Of a DNA stretch of 64,000 nt, positions 10,884 through 26,600 are shown one piece after another. This DNA comes from Amphiduros pacificus. Its lineage: Eukaryota > Annelida > Polychaeta > Phyllodocida > Hesionidae. Positions within the stretch are counted from its first letter, which is position 1; every line of letters begins with the position of its first letter. The stretch spans positions 22,101,001 to 22,165,000 of the forward strand of contig OX439001.1 of assembly GCA_949316495.1 (NCBI GenBank), in the 5' to 3' direction. Made by a program: the position numbers and the translations under genes. The notes below the pieces were generated by a model that was given only the letters and a program-made list of their open reading frames with translations, was not told the DNA's origin and made no database searches.

Positions 10884-13800
10884 GTGAGTTTATTTAATGA
10901 ACTGATTTGGAAGTGGATAACAAGTAGTAGAGTCAGCAGAAATAACAGATATATTCCTGAATGTGTACGACATTAAATCTGCAAAGTAAATATTGTCTCA
11001 GAAAATGACCCTATGTACATACTGAATATGGCCTTTTGGAATGAATATTGTTCGTTCTCATATACTAATTAACTTTTTTTACATTTATTTGAATTCATTG
11101 ACCAGCTGTTGAGTGTGTGACAAAACATGATTGACTGCCAGATAACAAAGGCAAAATATGGCTTCATCCTGTGATGTGTTCCCTGATATCTGGCACTTTG
11201 TCTGAGAATATATTCTTTGACACATTTTACATTTGAAAAATGGCATTCCCATGGACCTTCCTACATCAAGTTGCCACAGACAACCTTGTACAGTGGTGGC
11301 TTTGCCATTTTTTGACACACCAGCTATTTCAAACTAATCATAGTCCAATGGCTTTTCTAAATGAGCGAGTTGTTTATTTTCATTGCTGATATTTTCTACA
11401 ATTGTTTTAAAATTATCAAAAAGTTATTGAGATATATGTGTTTGATTTAAATTACACTTGGATTAAATGTGTATAATTTGATTTTGATTTACAGGACAAT
11501 CCCCATTGCAGAAAGATTTTTTACATGTCATAATAAGGTCAAAGTGCTGGATGTAGCATGGCACCCGGGCAGCAACTCAGACACTCACATCTCACTGCTC
11601 ACCTCAGACAATGTCATCAGGTAATTAGGTCAACTGCTTTTTGGAATGGCAAAGGTCAAGGCCATTTGCTCATGTAATGTGTTTAAGGGTTCGCCTCCAT
11701 CTTTCAAAGGGGTTTTTCCAAAATATTTAATATTTGTCCCTAAAAGAGGCCCAATCTTGGAACTACGTTTTAGGGGGCCCACTGGCTAATAAGGGGATCC
11801 CAAAATAGGATTAAAAGTTTTAAAACAGTTCTAAATGTGATCTATAATATAAGAAGAAGAAAAATGGTAGATTAGTTTTGATGAAAGTGTTCTTATTCTT
11901 ATTTACATAAAAAAACAAATAACACAATTACTGTTATTTTTTTATACTTTTGAAATAAAAATGTCTAAAATTTTCAGAATTTACAGCCTGCTAAGCCCCC
12001 AGACCCCTCTTCACACGTACCCACTGAGTGATCAGGGCACAAGTATAGGCAGGTCTTCTGCTTGCATCCATATCTCTGCTGCTCTTGGAGATCAGGCAGT
12101 GGCTTTCACTTTTGGTGAACCTATTGAACTAACAACAACACAGAGACCCAGTGGTTTAAAAAAACTGCCAGTGTCTTCGCAAGAGGATAGCTCCCTCTTG
12201 TGGCCACTTTATATATTGTGGGGAAATGGAGATATCTACCGTCTGCTCTCAAGTCCAGAACCAATAAAGTAAGTTGACTTTTCCATTTCTTAACAGTAGA
12301 TAGGCAGCAAAATTCTCACTGCTCAAGTGGGCCATGCTGCCACCTGGTGTGTTAAAATCTGTCAAGAATGGGGGAACTTTGCAGACATGCAAGCTTGGCT
12401 AAATATGTTGAGATAATATGTTGATTGACATGTCATTTTATTTGAATTACTTTATTACACCCATACCTGTCTTTCTATAATTTTCAAGGTTCTAAAATGA
12501 TTAGCTTTTATTCTAAATATACATTTGTTGCCACAATATTAATATTTTCCCTTCGAGGCACACAGAATGACAGTCATATCAGCTGTCATGTCTTCACAAG
12601 AGACACCTGGTGAATTACAAATATTGAAACTCAAGCAGTGAGAATTCAAATGCTTAATAAAGTAAACAACTTTTTCTTATTAAACATTTATGGTATTAAA
12701 GAACGACATATTGCACCAAACTCCCTCCTGTTAAAGCAATTTAGTTTACAATAACACAACTTACAAACTTAATTATTCTATCATAAAGTTATTTTCAGCA
12801 ATTTTCACTGTAGAGGTTCAGTTAATTGATACAGTTCTGCTGGGTTAAATTGCTCCTTTAAGGATTAGATGTCATGTTTGATCTGATTTAGATAATTGAA
12901 CAACGTGAACAAGCCTGAGAGAAATTATAGAAACTCCCTTTGATTTTTCTCAGAACTTAGAAACAATTTATTTGACCCCTTTAGAAAAAGGATCTGGGAA
13001 ACTCCCATTAAAACCAAAAGGTTGCTGGCATGGGAGCCACCCAGAACTCCTGATTAGTCAAACTTAACAATTGACAGAGTTTATACAGTATTTACTCGTG
13101 TATAATTCGAGGTTTTTGTCCACAAATCCTTAGTTAATGTTAGGGGGGTCGTCTTATACACGAGAGCAACCTGTGGATGAGGATTTACGCCCAAAAATTA
13201 CGGCACTACGAGTTTTCATTACGAACATTCTTATTTTCGAAATAACGAATATCGGACATAACAGATCGATTTAACAGTCTTATACTCGAGTAATTACGGT
13301 AAAACGTAAATACGATGTTCATATTTTCGAAATAACGAATATCAGACGCAGCAGATTGATTTTAATTGCATTTTAAATGATAAAGAAAGGTATTTACCCA
13401 ATATTATTGGTCTATTATTTCGAAACGCTTTGTTTTGACTTTGTTCTCACTGATTCCAATTATCAGCGTTAGTTTTGCGTTTCGTCATTGTCTCCACTGC
13501 TTTGAGTTGTGTCTTCCCTTTTTGACAGAAATGCTTTCACACGTGGATCGATTTTAATTGCGTTTTAAATGATAAATAAAGGTATTTACCCAATATTATC
13601 ACAAATTCGCTTTGCACGTCAAAAACAGAACAAAACCATCCATTCATTTAACCTGCATTACGCAATACGAGGTCGTCATTTTAAAAAGTGGGAGTGACGG
13701 GGACAAGCTCTTATTTTTGGCGCGAAAACGATCAGAGCCTACTTAACACGCATTGAAATATTAATATATTGTGCAATAATGGATCCCTGGCTTCTCCTCG

Positions 13801-16800
13801 TGTTGCGGACGTGAATTAACGCGACGTCACGTACATGATATTTACGTTTTACTTCATGGATAAATTCTCGACCTGCGAAGCATAATTTGTGATAATATTG
13901 GGTGAATACCTTTATTTATCATTTAAAACGCAATTAAAATCGATCCACGTATAAAGGTATTTCTGTTAAGAAGGGAAGACACGACTCAACGCAACACGTG
14001 GTCGCAATTTTGAAAGGCGGAAGTGACAGGAAGAGGCTCTTGTTTTTAGCGCGAAAACGATTGTTAATATATTGCGCAATAATGGATGGTTTTGTTCTGT
14101 TCTCCACCTGCAAAGCGTAATTTGTGATAATATTATGTATATACCTTTATTTATCATTTAAAACGCAATTAAAATCGATCCACGTGTGAAAGCATTTCTG
14201 TCAACAGGGAAGACACGACTCAAAGCAGTGGAGACAATAACCAAACGCAAAACTGTAAATCAGTGTGAATCAAAGTCAAAACAAAGTGTTTCGAAATAAT
14301 ATTGGGTAAATACCTTTATTTATCATTTAAAACGTAATTAAAATCGATCTCCGTGTGAAAGCATTTCTGCCAAAAAGGGAAGACACGACTCAAAGCAGTG
14401 GAAACAAAGACGAAATGCAAAACTGTGGACGCTGATAATTGGAATCAGTGAGAACAAAGTCAAAACAAAGTGTTTCGAAATAATATTGGGTAAATACCTT
14501 AATTTATCATTTAAAATGCAATTAAAATCGATCTGTTACGTCACTCCTGCTTTTTAAAACTTTGTGTTTATATTGGGTATATACATGTACTTTTATTTAT
14601 CATTTAAAACGCAATTCTCTGGCAAATCTGCAACGTCAATGATCACATGATTTGTGAGTCACGTGGCCAAGCGATCCGCTACGTCACGGACATCGTATTT
14701 ACGTTTTACTTTTACTTCTATGTCTATTAAAATTATTATTTAAATATATCGCACAATTCAATTCTGCCTTTGATGTCTTCCCATTCAGTGGTGTGAAAAT
14801 TAGTAAAATTTCACTGATACCAATTATCAGCGTTCACAGTTTTGCATTTCGTCATTGTTTCCACTGCTTTGAGTCGTGTCTTCCCGCTTGAACAGAAATG
14901 CTTTTCACACGTGGATTGATTTTAGTTGCATTTTAAATGGATTGATGGTTTTGTTCTGTTCTCGAACAATTTGTGATAATATTGGGTAAATACCTTTATT
15001 AAAATCGATCCGCTATGTCTGATGTCCGTTATTTCGAAAATACGAACATCGTATTTACGTTTTACCGTATATACTCGTGTATAAGACCAATAAGATCTTA
15101 TATCGTAAGCATATTTAAGTTTCACTTTTAAAATGACCGCCAAGCTTAATGGTAGCAGAGCCGATATGTCAAGAAAAACCAACTCGTCTTATATTCGGAA
15201 ATTGGTTTTTTTCAAGCAAAATAACCTCAATTTTGGGGGTTCGTCTTATACACGAGTCGTCTTATACACGAGTAAATACGGTAATTAATTTAACTAAGAT
15301 CAGGAAAAAACATATTTGGGTTATGATATTATCTTAAGGTACAAATAATAATAAGTTTGTTCATTGAAGATTAGAGATACTGATAATCTATGATAATTTA
15401 TGCCAGCCTGCAAAGCAAATAACAAAGAATAATAAATAGATGATTTAGAAAAAGATAAAAAATTGTTTAAAAAAATAAAAAGAATTGCATAGTAGGCACT
15501 ATGTTTCATTTTCACAACTATACCAATTTCGGATGACACATATGTCGGAATAGTTTTGAAGAAATCTGTTTTTAACATAATCATTAAAGCCTTTCAAAGC
15601 GTGTGTCTCAAGTGTTTGGAGGACTAGAGATTTTGTTTTATTTATTAGCTTTGGAAGGTTCTGACTGATGCATCCTGTTTCAAATTCATGATCTATTCCT
15701 ATTTTCATATATCTTATGACAATGGTGTGTATGATGAGCATGGATGTCTGAATTAGTGTCAAAGTTCAGTGTTTGAAAATATTCAAGTAATTTACTGTTT
15801 GAGTATTTATGAAGGAATTTTAGTTTGTTCTGTTCTATGTTGTCTTGCAATTTAAGAATTCTGTGCATTTTGAAAAGTTGTTCAGTGTGTGCATTGTATT
15901 TGCTCAGTGAAATGACACGTCATGCTCGTTTTTGTAGCTTGATTAGTCTCTTGTTGTCATATCCCAAACTAGATTGCCATAGTTAAGATGGGATGAATTA
16001 GTGAATTGTATAAAATATGCAGTATATCTGTTGGAATATAGTGTTTTAATTTATTAAGGATACCTATTGTTTTTGTGATTTTGTTTGAAATGTTGTCCAC
16101 ATGTCCTTTCAAGTTCATGTGTTCATTTAATATAATGCCAAGTAAATTGAATTGTTTTACCTTTCATTGTTTGCATTGTAAGCTTTTACCTATTTCTTGG
16201 TGTAACACTTCCTGAACATGCTTTTTGGCTATTTCTTGATGTCACACCTCCTGAACATTGTGTTTGACTATTTCTTGATGTCACACCTCCTGTACATGGT
16301 TTTTGGCTATTTCTTGATGTAACAACTCAAATCTTCACATTGTATTTCCTATTAATAGTATTCAAAGGAGAAATTTAACCAAAAATGGTGATATTCAAAA
16401 GGAGAAATTTAACCAAAAATGGCAAATGGCAATCAGCCTTTTATTATTAACCTTTTGATCCACAAAGCTTTCTGGAGTAAAATTTGTGTCAGAAAATAGT
16501 GTGTTTTACATAAAATACTTCAACTTTAAGGTAAAAAGATGTCTTTCTCACCTACTTGTCAGAGTATTTTTTTCTTGTTTACTGTGGTTACTATGGCAAC
16601 AATAGTGGAAGTAATCATAAACGCTAGCTTTGAATCCTTTCAGATTGAAATAAAACTTGATATATATATTCCTATTATCCTTCGTAGGTTACAATTGTTT
16701 GGAATATTTAGAATATAGTAAATATCATACCAAGATTGAATGCCACTGTTACTTATAATGCCTCACAAATAGAGATTTTCAGAATGAGCGAAATTTGGCA

Positions 16801-19800
16801 TTATTGATATTCTCAAATTTCAGCATTTTTCGATAATTTTATTAAGTTTATGTCTCTTTACCATCAAGTATATAGTTGAGCCGTGGCAATGATGTGAGTT
16901 TTTAAAAAAAGATGTTTAAGATAGAGAAAATAAGTGAATACAATTAGTGAAGATGATCATTGAATTAGTATATTAGAAAAACAGTAAATGCTTGGAATTT
17001 GAAATTGTAATTGTTTTTTTTTAATTTGCCTGTCTTTTGTGTCAACAATTTTTTTATCTTTTTCTTTTTTTTTGTGCAAGAAAACAATATTAAAAGCTAT
17101 TAGCTGGAATGAGATATTAAACCTATTAGGATATGTATTGAGGTGTGGCTGTATGTGAGACATGGACATGTTGAGAACACCGTTGTAAGCGTAGTGATAT
17201 TGGTTTGTTGTATTAGATGACTGCTTTATAGAATCTGATGGAGTATTGATGACTGGCACATTGAACCACATGTCATGGGGCAGCAACTGCCAAGACATTT
17301 AGTTTATAATCCCAAAGTTCACGCTGTATGCCAGAAATAAATGGAATCAGCATTCTTTCACTTGGTACCTGGTCATGGGGCAGCATCGTCTGTGTAATAT
17401 AGTTTGGTGGATGTCCTAACAAAATAAAAATGAATGTGGATGACTATGGCAGCATCGTTTTAGTTGCACAATACACTCATAGCTGGACTGCAGCTGGGAA
17501 ATTATTTGATACTCATAATATTCCCTGGTTGGTAAACAATACAGAAAATATATACAACAGTGTTTTGCCCACATATGGGTTCAATGTGTCAATACATACA
17601 ATGATTCTTGCATGAATTCCGTGCATAATGGATGGTATAATTCTGGCCATTGCCACAATGAGCAGTGCACATCAGAGACATCTGAGTCAACCCTGGCATT
17701 AACACTGCAACATGTTCACCATTAATAAGTCACATCTCTGCAAATAAATACTGATGTTTGGAACTGAATGGGGGCTCAGAATGAAAGAATTATTCTCATT
17801 CTTGCACTATTCTTAATTATTATTATTTTTTATGGATTTAATTTGAATTATCATTAATCCATTCACACCATTGCCTCTGTACCCATTAAAACTCCTAGCA
17901 AGTGAATGTGTCTGTACAAAATACTGTAAGTGACAACTGTTTTGCAGCATGAGTAAATACACCTCAAAATTATTGGCCGTATTCTATGAACCCTATTTTG
18001 TAGTCACTTGCAAGACTTTGTAATGAATTCCATCTTTGTAGGTAATTGGAATAAACAAATTATTGGTGTCTTTTATTAAAAAGTACTTTTGGACACAATG
18101 TTTTTTGGGTTACCAAAATTAGATAGTTTACATGAGAGGGATGGGTGTGACCATTCCGTTCCTGCATTCCTGAACAATACTTTAGTCTCTGCTATGTTAA
18201 CAAACAAAGATTTACCTGCCATTGCTCAAGAATGGATGTTCATCAATATATCACCTATTTGTTTGATTCAAAGAAAAGCTGCGAATGTTATCACTACATT
18301 TACATGAGATTCTGTTGTTAAATTTACCGCATGTGTCGATTCATTGAAATTCTAGCTTAGTTTGAACCATCACAGGAAGCTTTTTGCTGTTGAATTTGTG
18401 ACATTGACTTTAAGCAACTGAAATAAAATAGTTCTATTTTGATAGGAGATTCTCATTTCTTTTATATCATATTTTATTTCAGCTATATCAACTTCTCTAT
18501 TTTGCCATCACATTTCAACAGCATCACATTTCAACAGCTTTGAAGATAATTTGACTGATTTTTTGGTGTTTTAAAAATATCCATGTTTCCCTTTAGGCAA
18601 AGCTCATGTTAACACAGCAATATTTTGAAGAGTGTGGAGATTAAGATGTGGGCCTAGGGAAATGACATCAATATGCTCTGGAAAGGTCACCAGCTTCAAA
18701 ATAGCAACAAAAACATTTTGCAATTTATTCAAACCTATTTCAAATACAGATAATCTAAGTACCAAGCAGCAGATTACCAAACTGGGGTATATTGAAATAA
18801 TATGTGGTCATAAAACTGTGATACAAACAAGCTATCTCCCTAAAAATCAACCAAAATACACCTGCCAGGATTAATGTGTTTAGTTGAAAGTACTTAGTAC
18901 TATGTGGTCATATCGATACAATAATGTGACCACTTTTGCAATCATTAAGGGTGTTAGGCCTGTACCAATAGACAAAAATCGTTTGGACAAACAGACCTCT
19001 AAAAGTCATATTACTCCAGTGTCCCAATCTGAAGTGCCCGATTGTTAGCAAACTTAAACTAAGCATACCCTTGTACGAGTTCACTGGTCAGCTAAGCAAA
19101 GTTTGTTGACAAAGTGTTCAATGAATTATTTCAATTTTAGCAGAAGATTCATCTACTTTTAAAGGTTGCCTAGTTTATGCTATTATACTAAGGTCATCAC
19201 AATCCAGCAGATTTGTGTGCTACTTTTTCTCCCATGGCAGGACCCTGCATTTTCATATAATCATAGACCCATGTCCAAGGGGTCCCCCACAATGTGAATC
19301 TAAGCAAAAGGGTTGAGGAATTTCAGTTGCACAAAATCAAAAGTAAATATGAGACGTAGATTGTGTTCATTCATTTTTTTAGCTGAGCTGTATAAGAGCT
19401 TTTGTTGTGTAAGCATATTTGGTCTCACAGGAGTTATTAATGGCCTATTTTGGGTGTAAATTCAGACATGTAGATTTCCATCTCAAATATTATTATTTCA
19501 AAAGGGGTGTCATATAATTATTTTAACCTAAATGTATCAAATACATGTTTATTTCAATTTTGTGAAAATATTAGGGTAGGTTCACCGCCGAAATTTTTTG
19601 GTAGATGCTCAAAAAGACATATTTTACAAAAAACGCAATCTTGTTTTTGTCCCATTTTGACTCATCTCAAATATGTGGCGTATGAATATTTGGTTCTAGT
19701 TCACACCAACTACCATATAACAGCATCAATCACAATTAAATAATATTCCCAGGCTTAACACATTGTTTTAAACTTTATTTGGTATATCTAAAATTTTAAT

Positions 19801-20541
19801 ATTGGTTGCCATGGCAACCGTTTTCACGATATGTCATTTTTTTACAATGGGACTATTTAACACATACTACCAGAAGTGACCTATTTACTCCCGTGAGACC
19901 ATTTACGTTTCACTTTATAAATGGCCACCAAACTTGAGTTGTAGCAGTGTTGATGTCTCGAGAAAAATCGACTCATCTTGTATTCAGAAATTGGTCTTTT
20001 CAAGCAAAATAGCATAAATTTGGGGCGTCGTCTTATACGCGAGTTGTCTTATATTCGAGTAAATATGGTAATTAATTCTTGTCTATTTGACTTTTGCAAA
20101 GACTTTGATATGAACAATCAGTTTAGATTTTTTTTATTAAAGTTAATAGGAAACTGCTTCTTTTTTATTTGTTTAGAAATTTCAAAAGTGAAATCCAAGG
20201 TCCACTGAGCTTGTATCCACCTGCAGAAGACAACTATGGGACTGATGCTTGTTCTGTGCTCTGCCTCCAGATGACACCACCAGTCTTAGTGGTGGCGACA
20301 CCCACTGGCAAATTATATCATTGTGTTGTACTATCCAAGACTGACGATGATGAAACATTGGTAAGCATTTGGAATTTACATAGGACTAAATTTTGTTTGC
20401 TTAAGATAGAAAGACCGGTAATTATATTATGAAAAAAATATGAATATTTAATAGATACCTGCACAATTTAAGGCATTTCAATCTCTGTTTGAAATGATTT
20501 TATAGCCATTTTTCAATCAATTATTTTCAACAGTTATTTTG

Positions 20542-20612
<71 letters not shown>

Positions 20613-23600
20613 TATATATTTTTAATTATGGTGAATGACCTTCATATTTGTTGAAATGCTTCTGTTTGAAAAAGCACTTGATCGTAGACTGGTATATAGC
20701 ACTTAACCGTATTTTGTAAAGCTTCTCTAGCCACTTACAAGGTTTTAAAAAAAATTCCATCTTGGTTGGTAACTGGAATAAATGAATTATTGGTGTCTTT
20801 CATTAAAATATACTTTTTCACAAGCAATAATTTTTCAGGTAACCAAAATAAAAAAAGCTTCTGGTTAAAATAACACTTCTTTAACAGTGCTGACTAATGG
20901 GAACATTACAGTGTGAAAACCCATTGCTTCCCCCTTGTCAGTTAAAGTAATTGCTTCATCAATTAAATCAATTTTCTTGGAAGGTTTTTCTGATGTCAAA
21001 GTTTACAAATCCAGGAGTGAGTTGATATGTGTATATCAGTTTATCTTATAAAATATTGTTCAAAATAACACTAATTTTTCAAATTAAAATTATTCAAATT
21101 AAAATTAAATTTATTTTAATGCACTCATATTAACCTTGATCTTGAAATGATCCTTTTGTATGTTTTAACATGTTTTAGAAAAGGACATTGTATTTTTAGT
21201 CTGGCATTTCATTCCCACCATATTATTGAATGTGATAAACTTTTGTGTAGCAGATAAATTAGAGTGATATCAAAATACATCAAGGAAATATATTGGAACA
21301 TAATAGCTCAGTTTATGTCATTCAAAATGTTTTTGTTTTGAAGTTAGTTTCAAAAAGCAACATCTAATGCAATATTTTTAAGGATTAATTCAAATCATCA
21401 TTACGGTAACTAGATCAGGCTTCTACGAGTTGGAATTTGTTTACTTCTATCAAAACTTTGTTGTGAAAAAATAATTTTTGACACAACTTTGAATATGTGT
21501 TCAGGATTTTAAAACTATAACGTTTAATGTGAAGTTATCAGATATTTTATTTCAGAATTTCCTATCATGGCATGATATATATTCTCTCTCATCATGCTAA
21601 ATGTGGAAGGCATCAATAGCATCATCATAATTTGATTATGTTTATTAAAAAGTTATCATAAAATTTGGAAGGAAATACGTTTTGAAAGATATGATAGCAA
21701 GAGTTTAGAATACAGTGAGAAATAGTACATATTTCTTAATGTCTTCACAAAGATTGGTCACTGACAAGGACAATTATATAATGTTTGGATCTCATTTATA
21801 ATAGAGAATAATTATTCAAATCTCATGCATTTACCCAGATATGAAATATCATCTTCATGTAATTTAGACTTGATAAATTTTCTTAGCAATCTTATCAACA
21901 TTTTTATCAAACTTTTTTTCCTGTAAATTGTTCATGTGCCCTTCCTTCGACCCCTTAATTCCCTTTTAAGACCCAGAATGAATTCCTGAAATGAGAAACT
22001 TGAAAGGTGCCTGTATAAAAGGCATTTCAATAATGATACTGCTTTGATTTTACTAACATATTGTGCTGTTTATATCCCAGTCACATGTGCACCGGGCGCC
22101 GGCCGGGAAGTAAGAATCGGCCGACTTCACAGGGTCCCGGGCACCAGGGAGTTCATCAGTGGTAATCAGAGATATATTGTAGCAGTGGTCACATTATACA
22201 CGGGTGCCACATGGCATACGCCAGATTAGATGTCACAGACGTATGTAGGATATCCTAAAGATGTCTATATGATATCATAGGGAGCCCCTAGGATCATCTA
22301 TGATGGCCTGTGAACACATGAAATAAGAAAAATCCTATTTTCACCGTACGATGCCACCAGCAGCCCTAATCTTAATGATCTTAAGATTTGCCTGCAGGAC
22401 ACGCACGGGAGCCTGTTGTGTACTTTACGATTTGGTGATAAGACATCATGGAAACGTCGGCAACTTTTATGTTGCAGCTAAAAGTTCCTGATGACCTGTA
22501 CAACATCTTAGAATTGCCCAAATGTGGCTGATGATCTCCTGGTGCCCTCACGGCACCCTAGCTTGTCTGCCAATTTTGTGGGGGAAAAACCATCGACCGG
22601 TAATCTTTACTGAAATTGGCGCAAATGTGACTGGGGTATTAAGCGGTGAAACATTTTTATGAGATAACTAATTTCAAGAATCTTTTTCAGTCTGAAGTAT
22701 CGTTTCAAGGGTCAGAGAGAAGAATGTACCCAGAACCTTCACTCTATCTTTATGAAAGTGTGGAGCTTGAACTGTCTCTAACCACAGTGGATTTGGACAC
22801 GGATGAGTTGGTAGCTGATGACTTTACATGTCCAATCAGACTTCATTCAGGTGAGATATGTTTAGATTCTTGTATTTTGAACTCATTGACAAAGTTACAG
22901 TTTAAGTATGTTTGATGAAAGCAAATATTAATAACCACCAGTTTGGTTGGCCTCAGATGCGATGTAAATTTAATACTTTGTCATCTTCATAATTTTATAA
23001 CCTCACATTATGTACATTGACCTTTACATGAGAACCATAACTTTCATATTGTCCAAACCATATGGAAATCCCATCCTGTTAGAAATATTAAGAAGATACT
23101 ATCAAGAGTGTTTATTTGAGTTCATTGAGAAGTTCACAGTAAAAAAACTAAAAAAATGTGACTGCTTGCAATGTTTGTTACGAAAAATGGATAATTTGTT
23201 GTGTGAAGTTTATGTCATTAGTGTATCATAAGGAAAAAAGAAACTTGAACTGAACAAATTTTTGAAATAATATTTTTTTTTATCTGGTGAGTTTGAGATG
23301 AAGTGACAAATAGGGTCGTGCCAGCTCTTTGATACTGGATCTTTGGTTATTGAGGTTTGTGAAAGAAATCCTACAAACATGCTTTGGTTGAAAACTGCAG
23401 ATTAAAAGGAAAAAAATATTGCATAAAAAGCATGGTAGGTCACATAATATGATATATCTAGAACTGCCATACATATAATGACATCATAAGCAACAGCAAA
23501 TCAATGACAATCATAGAGACACATATGTGATGTTACTTGTCACTGGGCAAAGTCAATGGCACACTGCATAGTCAGGAGCGACATCAAAGATATACAAAAA

Positions 23601-26600
23601 GACACAAAGTGGAAAAGTTGGGGAAAGCTCCGGCTCATTACGATTCACTTAAAACATGGCAATGTAGATGGAACGATAGTAAAATACAATTTGTAGAGCA
23701 AGTGTGAGGCATGTTTCGTCAATATGTTGGATGTGATTTGATAGCGGATGAAAAGACAGAAAGTTTCTCATTGTGTTGAGGCAGACTGAAACAATCTGAG
23801 GGCTGAATTGTCCCGCATTCACGTTGCCCTCCTTTATTTGTATAGAAAACCACAGAGTTTTTTGTTTCTTCACAACAAATTCTCAGCCATCTGAAGTGCC
23901 TCTCCATGTGTGGTGTGGATTTTCAAAAATTGACCACTTTTGCACAATACAATCATCAGAGCAGAAATGCAATAGACAAAATCTGTTTTTGCTCGGGTCT
24001 GTCAGCGTAGTTTTAGTTTGATCAATGCCACACTTTGTCAGCTTGTAAGAATACTGAGTTACGGCAAGAAATTAGAGACCCTGGCTGGCGCAAATGGATC
24101 GTATTTATTTTGACAAGAATTACAGGCTGTTTTTGTGGCTTCTAACACTAATTGTGGAAACCAATTAATATTTCATCGCCAGTTAATCCGATGCCGACAC
24201 ATTTGCCCATTGATTGAAAAACGTGCATCATTTTTTTCCATCTTTATTTCCAACATAATTGTATGAATGTGGAGACAATGGACCATACGTTTGTCCTTTG
24301 TACAAAATCTTCTACTTACATGCTTTTGTTCCACAATGAGAAAGCACGGCTCGCCATCTTCTCACATTTAGTTTGATTATCGTATCAGGACTCTGAGAAG
24401 GAAACTTTTTTCATTTACCAAAGAAAACACAGCTAAGTTTACATAATACTACAATACAATTACTATAATCCACACAATACAAGAGATCAAATTTCTGCAT
24501 GAATACCTTAAAATCTTGTTGTTCTCTGCATTTCTTTTACACACGAAAGAAGTATTGACATTTTACTTATATATTTGAAGAATTGAACTTTTCATTCTCT
24601 GAAAAATGCTATACTCCAAAATAAAATCTTCCTATAGACCTCCGAATTCTACTTTTGAACTTGAGAAGTGAAAAATAAAAATATTTTAAATTGATCACGA
24701 TGCAAACGTATTTTTAGTATGTTAAAAAGAACCTGCAAATTATTTTTGAATATCAGTGAGCTATCTTGGTTTTATTCATTAATACTTACACATTTATACT
24801 ATTGAGATATGTAGTTTTAGACAACTTTTTATGTGTGAAAAGCTCAAATCAGGACTGTGTTTCCTGCTTCATGTTCTTATGGTTTATATTCTCATGTTCT
24901 TTTGATTTTCTCAGGTTATTTTTAAAGAAAACCAAATAACATTCAGATTGTATGAAAATCTAAAAAGATTTTCCTCTTTTATAACATTTGAGAGACAATG
25001 AAATAAGGACAAAGAAGAATAATGAGTGGACAGAGGCAAAAACAATAAATTTATGATCTTTTTGGATATCTTATTAAAGCTGAGTGTTAGAGAATGCAGC
25101 TCTTCTGTAACACAAGGATAGGTAGAATGCAATGCAGATTTAAGAGGGAACAAAATGAACTTCTCTTAGTATGTATCAGAATTTTCTCCAATTACAAATA
25201 TCGACAAAAGCACCTATTACAACCAGTGAATCTTAAGGTCACGCAATGAGTATCATATTCAAAGAATAGATTAATTTTCATTTGATGCAGACATCCATAC
25301 AAAAATAGTACAGGATCACTAACCTTGTTAATTAAGACACTTTAATGTATTGTGGTGCCCTCTATTAATTGGTCTGCCCTTCTCTCTTTCCAAACAGTGG
25401 TCAAACAATATGCTTTAGAGAAGCTTACTTGCAATGATATATTCTTGCTCTGTTATGATTCTCAAATTATCATCAGGGTCGTATAAGATTTAGAAAGTTC
25501 TACTTTGATTCTAACATTGACTGCTAGGGGCACCACCAGATCCGATAAATATGTCAGACTTTATTTTTGTTGTGTCACATTGGCGATGCTGTGACAACCT
25601 TAGATCTGGAAATATGTAAGAAAACTTAAAAGGATTTTTGTAATGTATCAGAATAAATGGATTAAGATGTTACTTATGACCAGGAAAAAGTTGGGGTTTG
25701 CCTCGTCATCAGAAGTATATAGCATAGAGGTGGAGATGGGGGCCATGCTGTATATCTTACATGCATACATACAACATCAGCTCATGATGATGATCTGCTA
25801 ATGACATATATATTTGAGTCTATGCTAATTAGCAGTTTCTTACTCATTGCTGGATATCAAAGCCTGGATATCAAAGCCTTATTTCATTTTATCAGATTTT
25901 CGCAACAGCTTGAAAATAAATGCATTGAAAGAGCAGGACATTGATCACAGTTGCAGCCATACATCCGTCCATTCATCCATACATCCGTCCATCCATCCAT
26001 CCATCCGTCCATCCATCCATCCATCCATCCCGAATCTATGGCCATATTGCAATATCACAGACATCAGGGGGAAACTCGGTTTTCTCACAACAGAAATTGT
26101 TTGACACCATGTCAGTTTTAACTCTACTGTGGGCCTTATATGCATTGACTATCAAATTCCAAATTCCTCTTTTTCTTGTTAATTACAGATTATCATTGCA
26201 TCAATATCTAGTAAAGATTACAATGGAATTTCCATTATTTGTATTGAAAAATCATAGGTCATGAATGTAATTCCATTGTGAGATTTATTTTTTATCTCAA
26301 AAATATATAAAATACAATACTTTTGCATCTTGTTAATGCAAATGAAGTTTCATTAATTCGTAGAATGATATTGTAGTCACATTTGAAATGGAATCACTTT
26401 ACTACATTATAAAAGTGGTTTATTTCTGAATTAATGAAAGTTTGGAAACTGCACAAAATGATATCAAACACTAAATATCAAAATCAAGCCAAAAGGTGTC
26501 CTTCATCACCCTTATCACCATTTTTTTATGAAAAAATATTAGTTGATAAATTCTGCTGATTGCCAGAATAATTTAAACATAAATGACATCATAGAAATTT

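Larger units (their letters stand above)
16426..20176. other. NUP88 intron filler with dispersed repeats
   Basis: AT-rich intronic sequence. It carries family R4 (18000-18125), R3 (18900-19130) and a short TIR element (19880-20068). No exon recognised. Confidence 0.5.

Noticed and set aside
25847-26264. Frames with SIHPSIHPS repeats
   Set aside because: Produced by the ATCC microsatellite.
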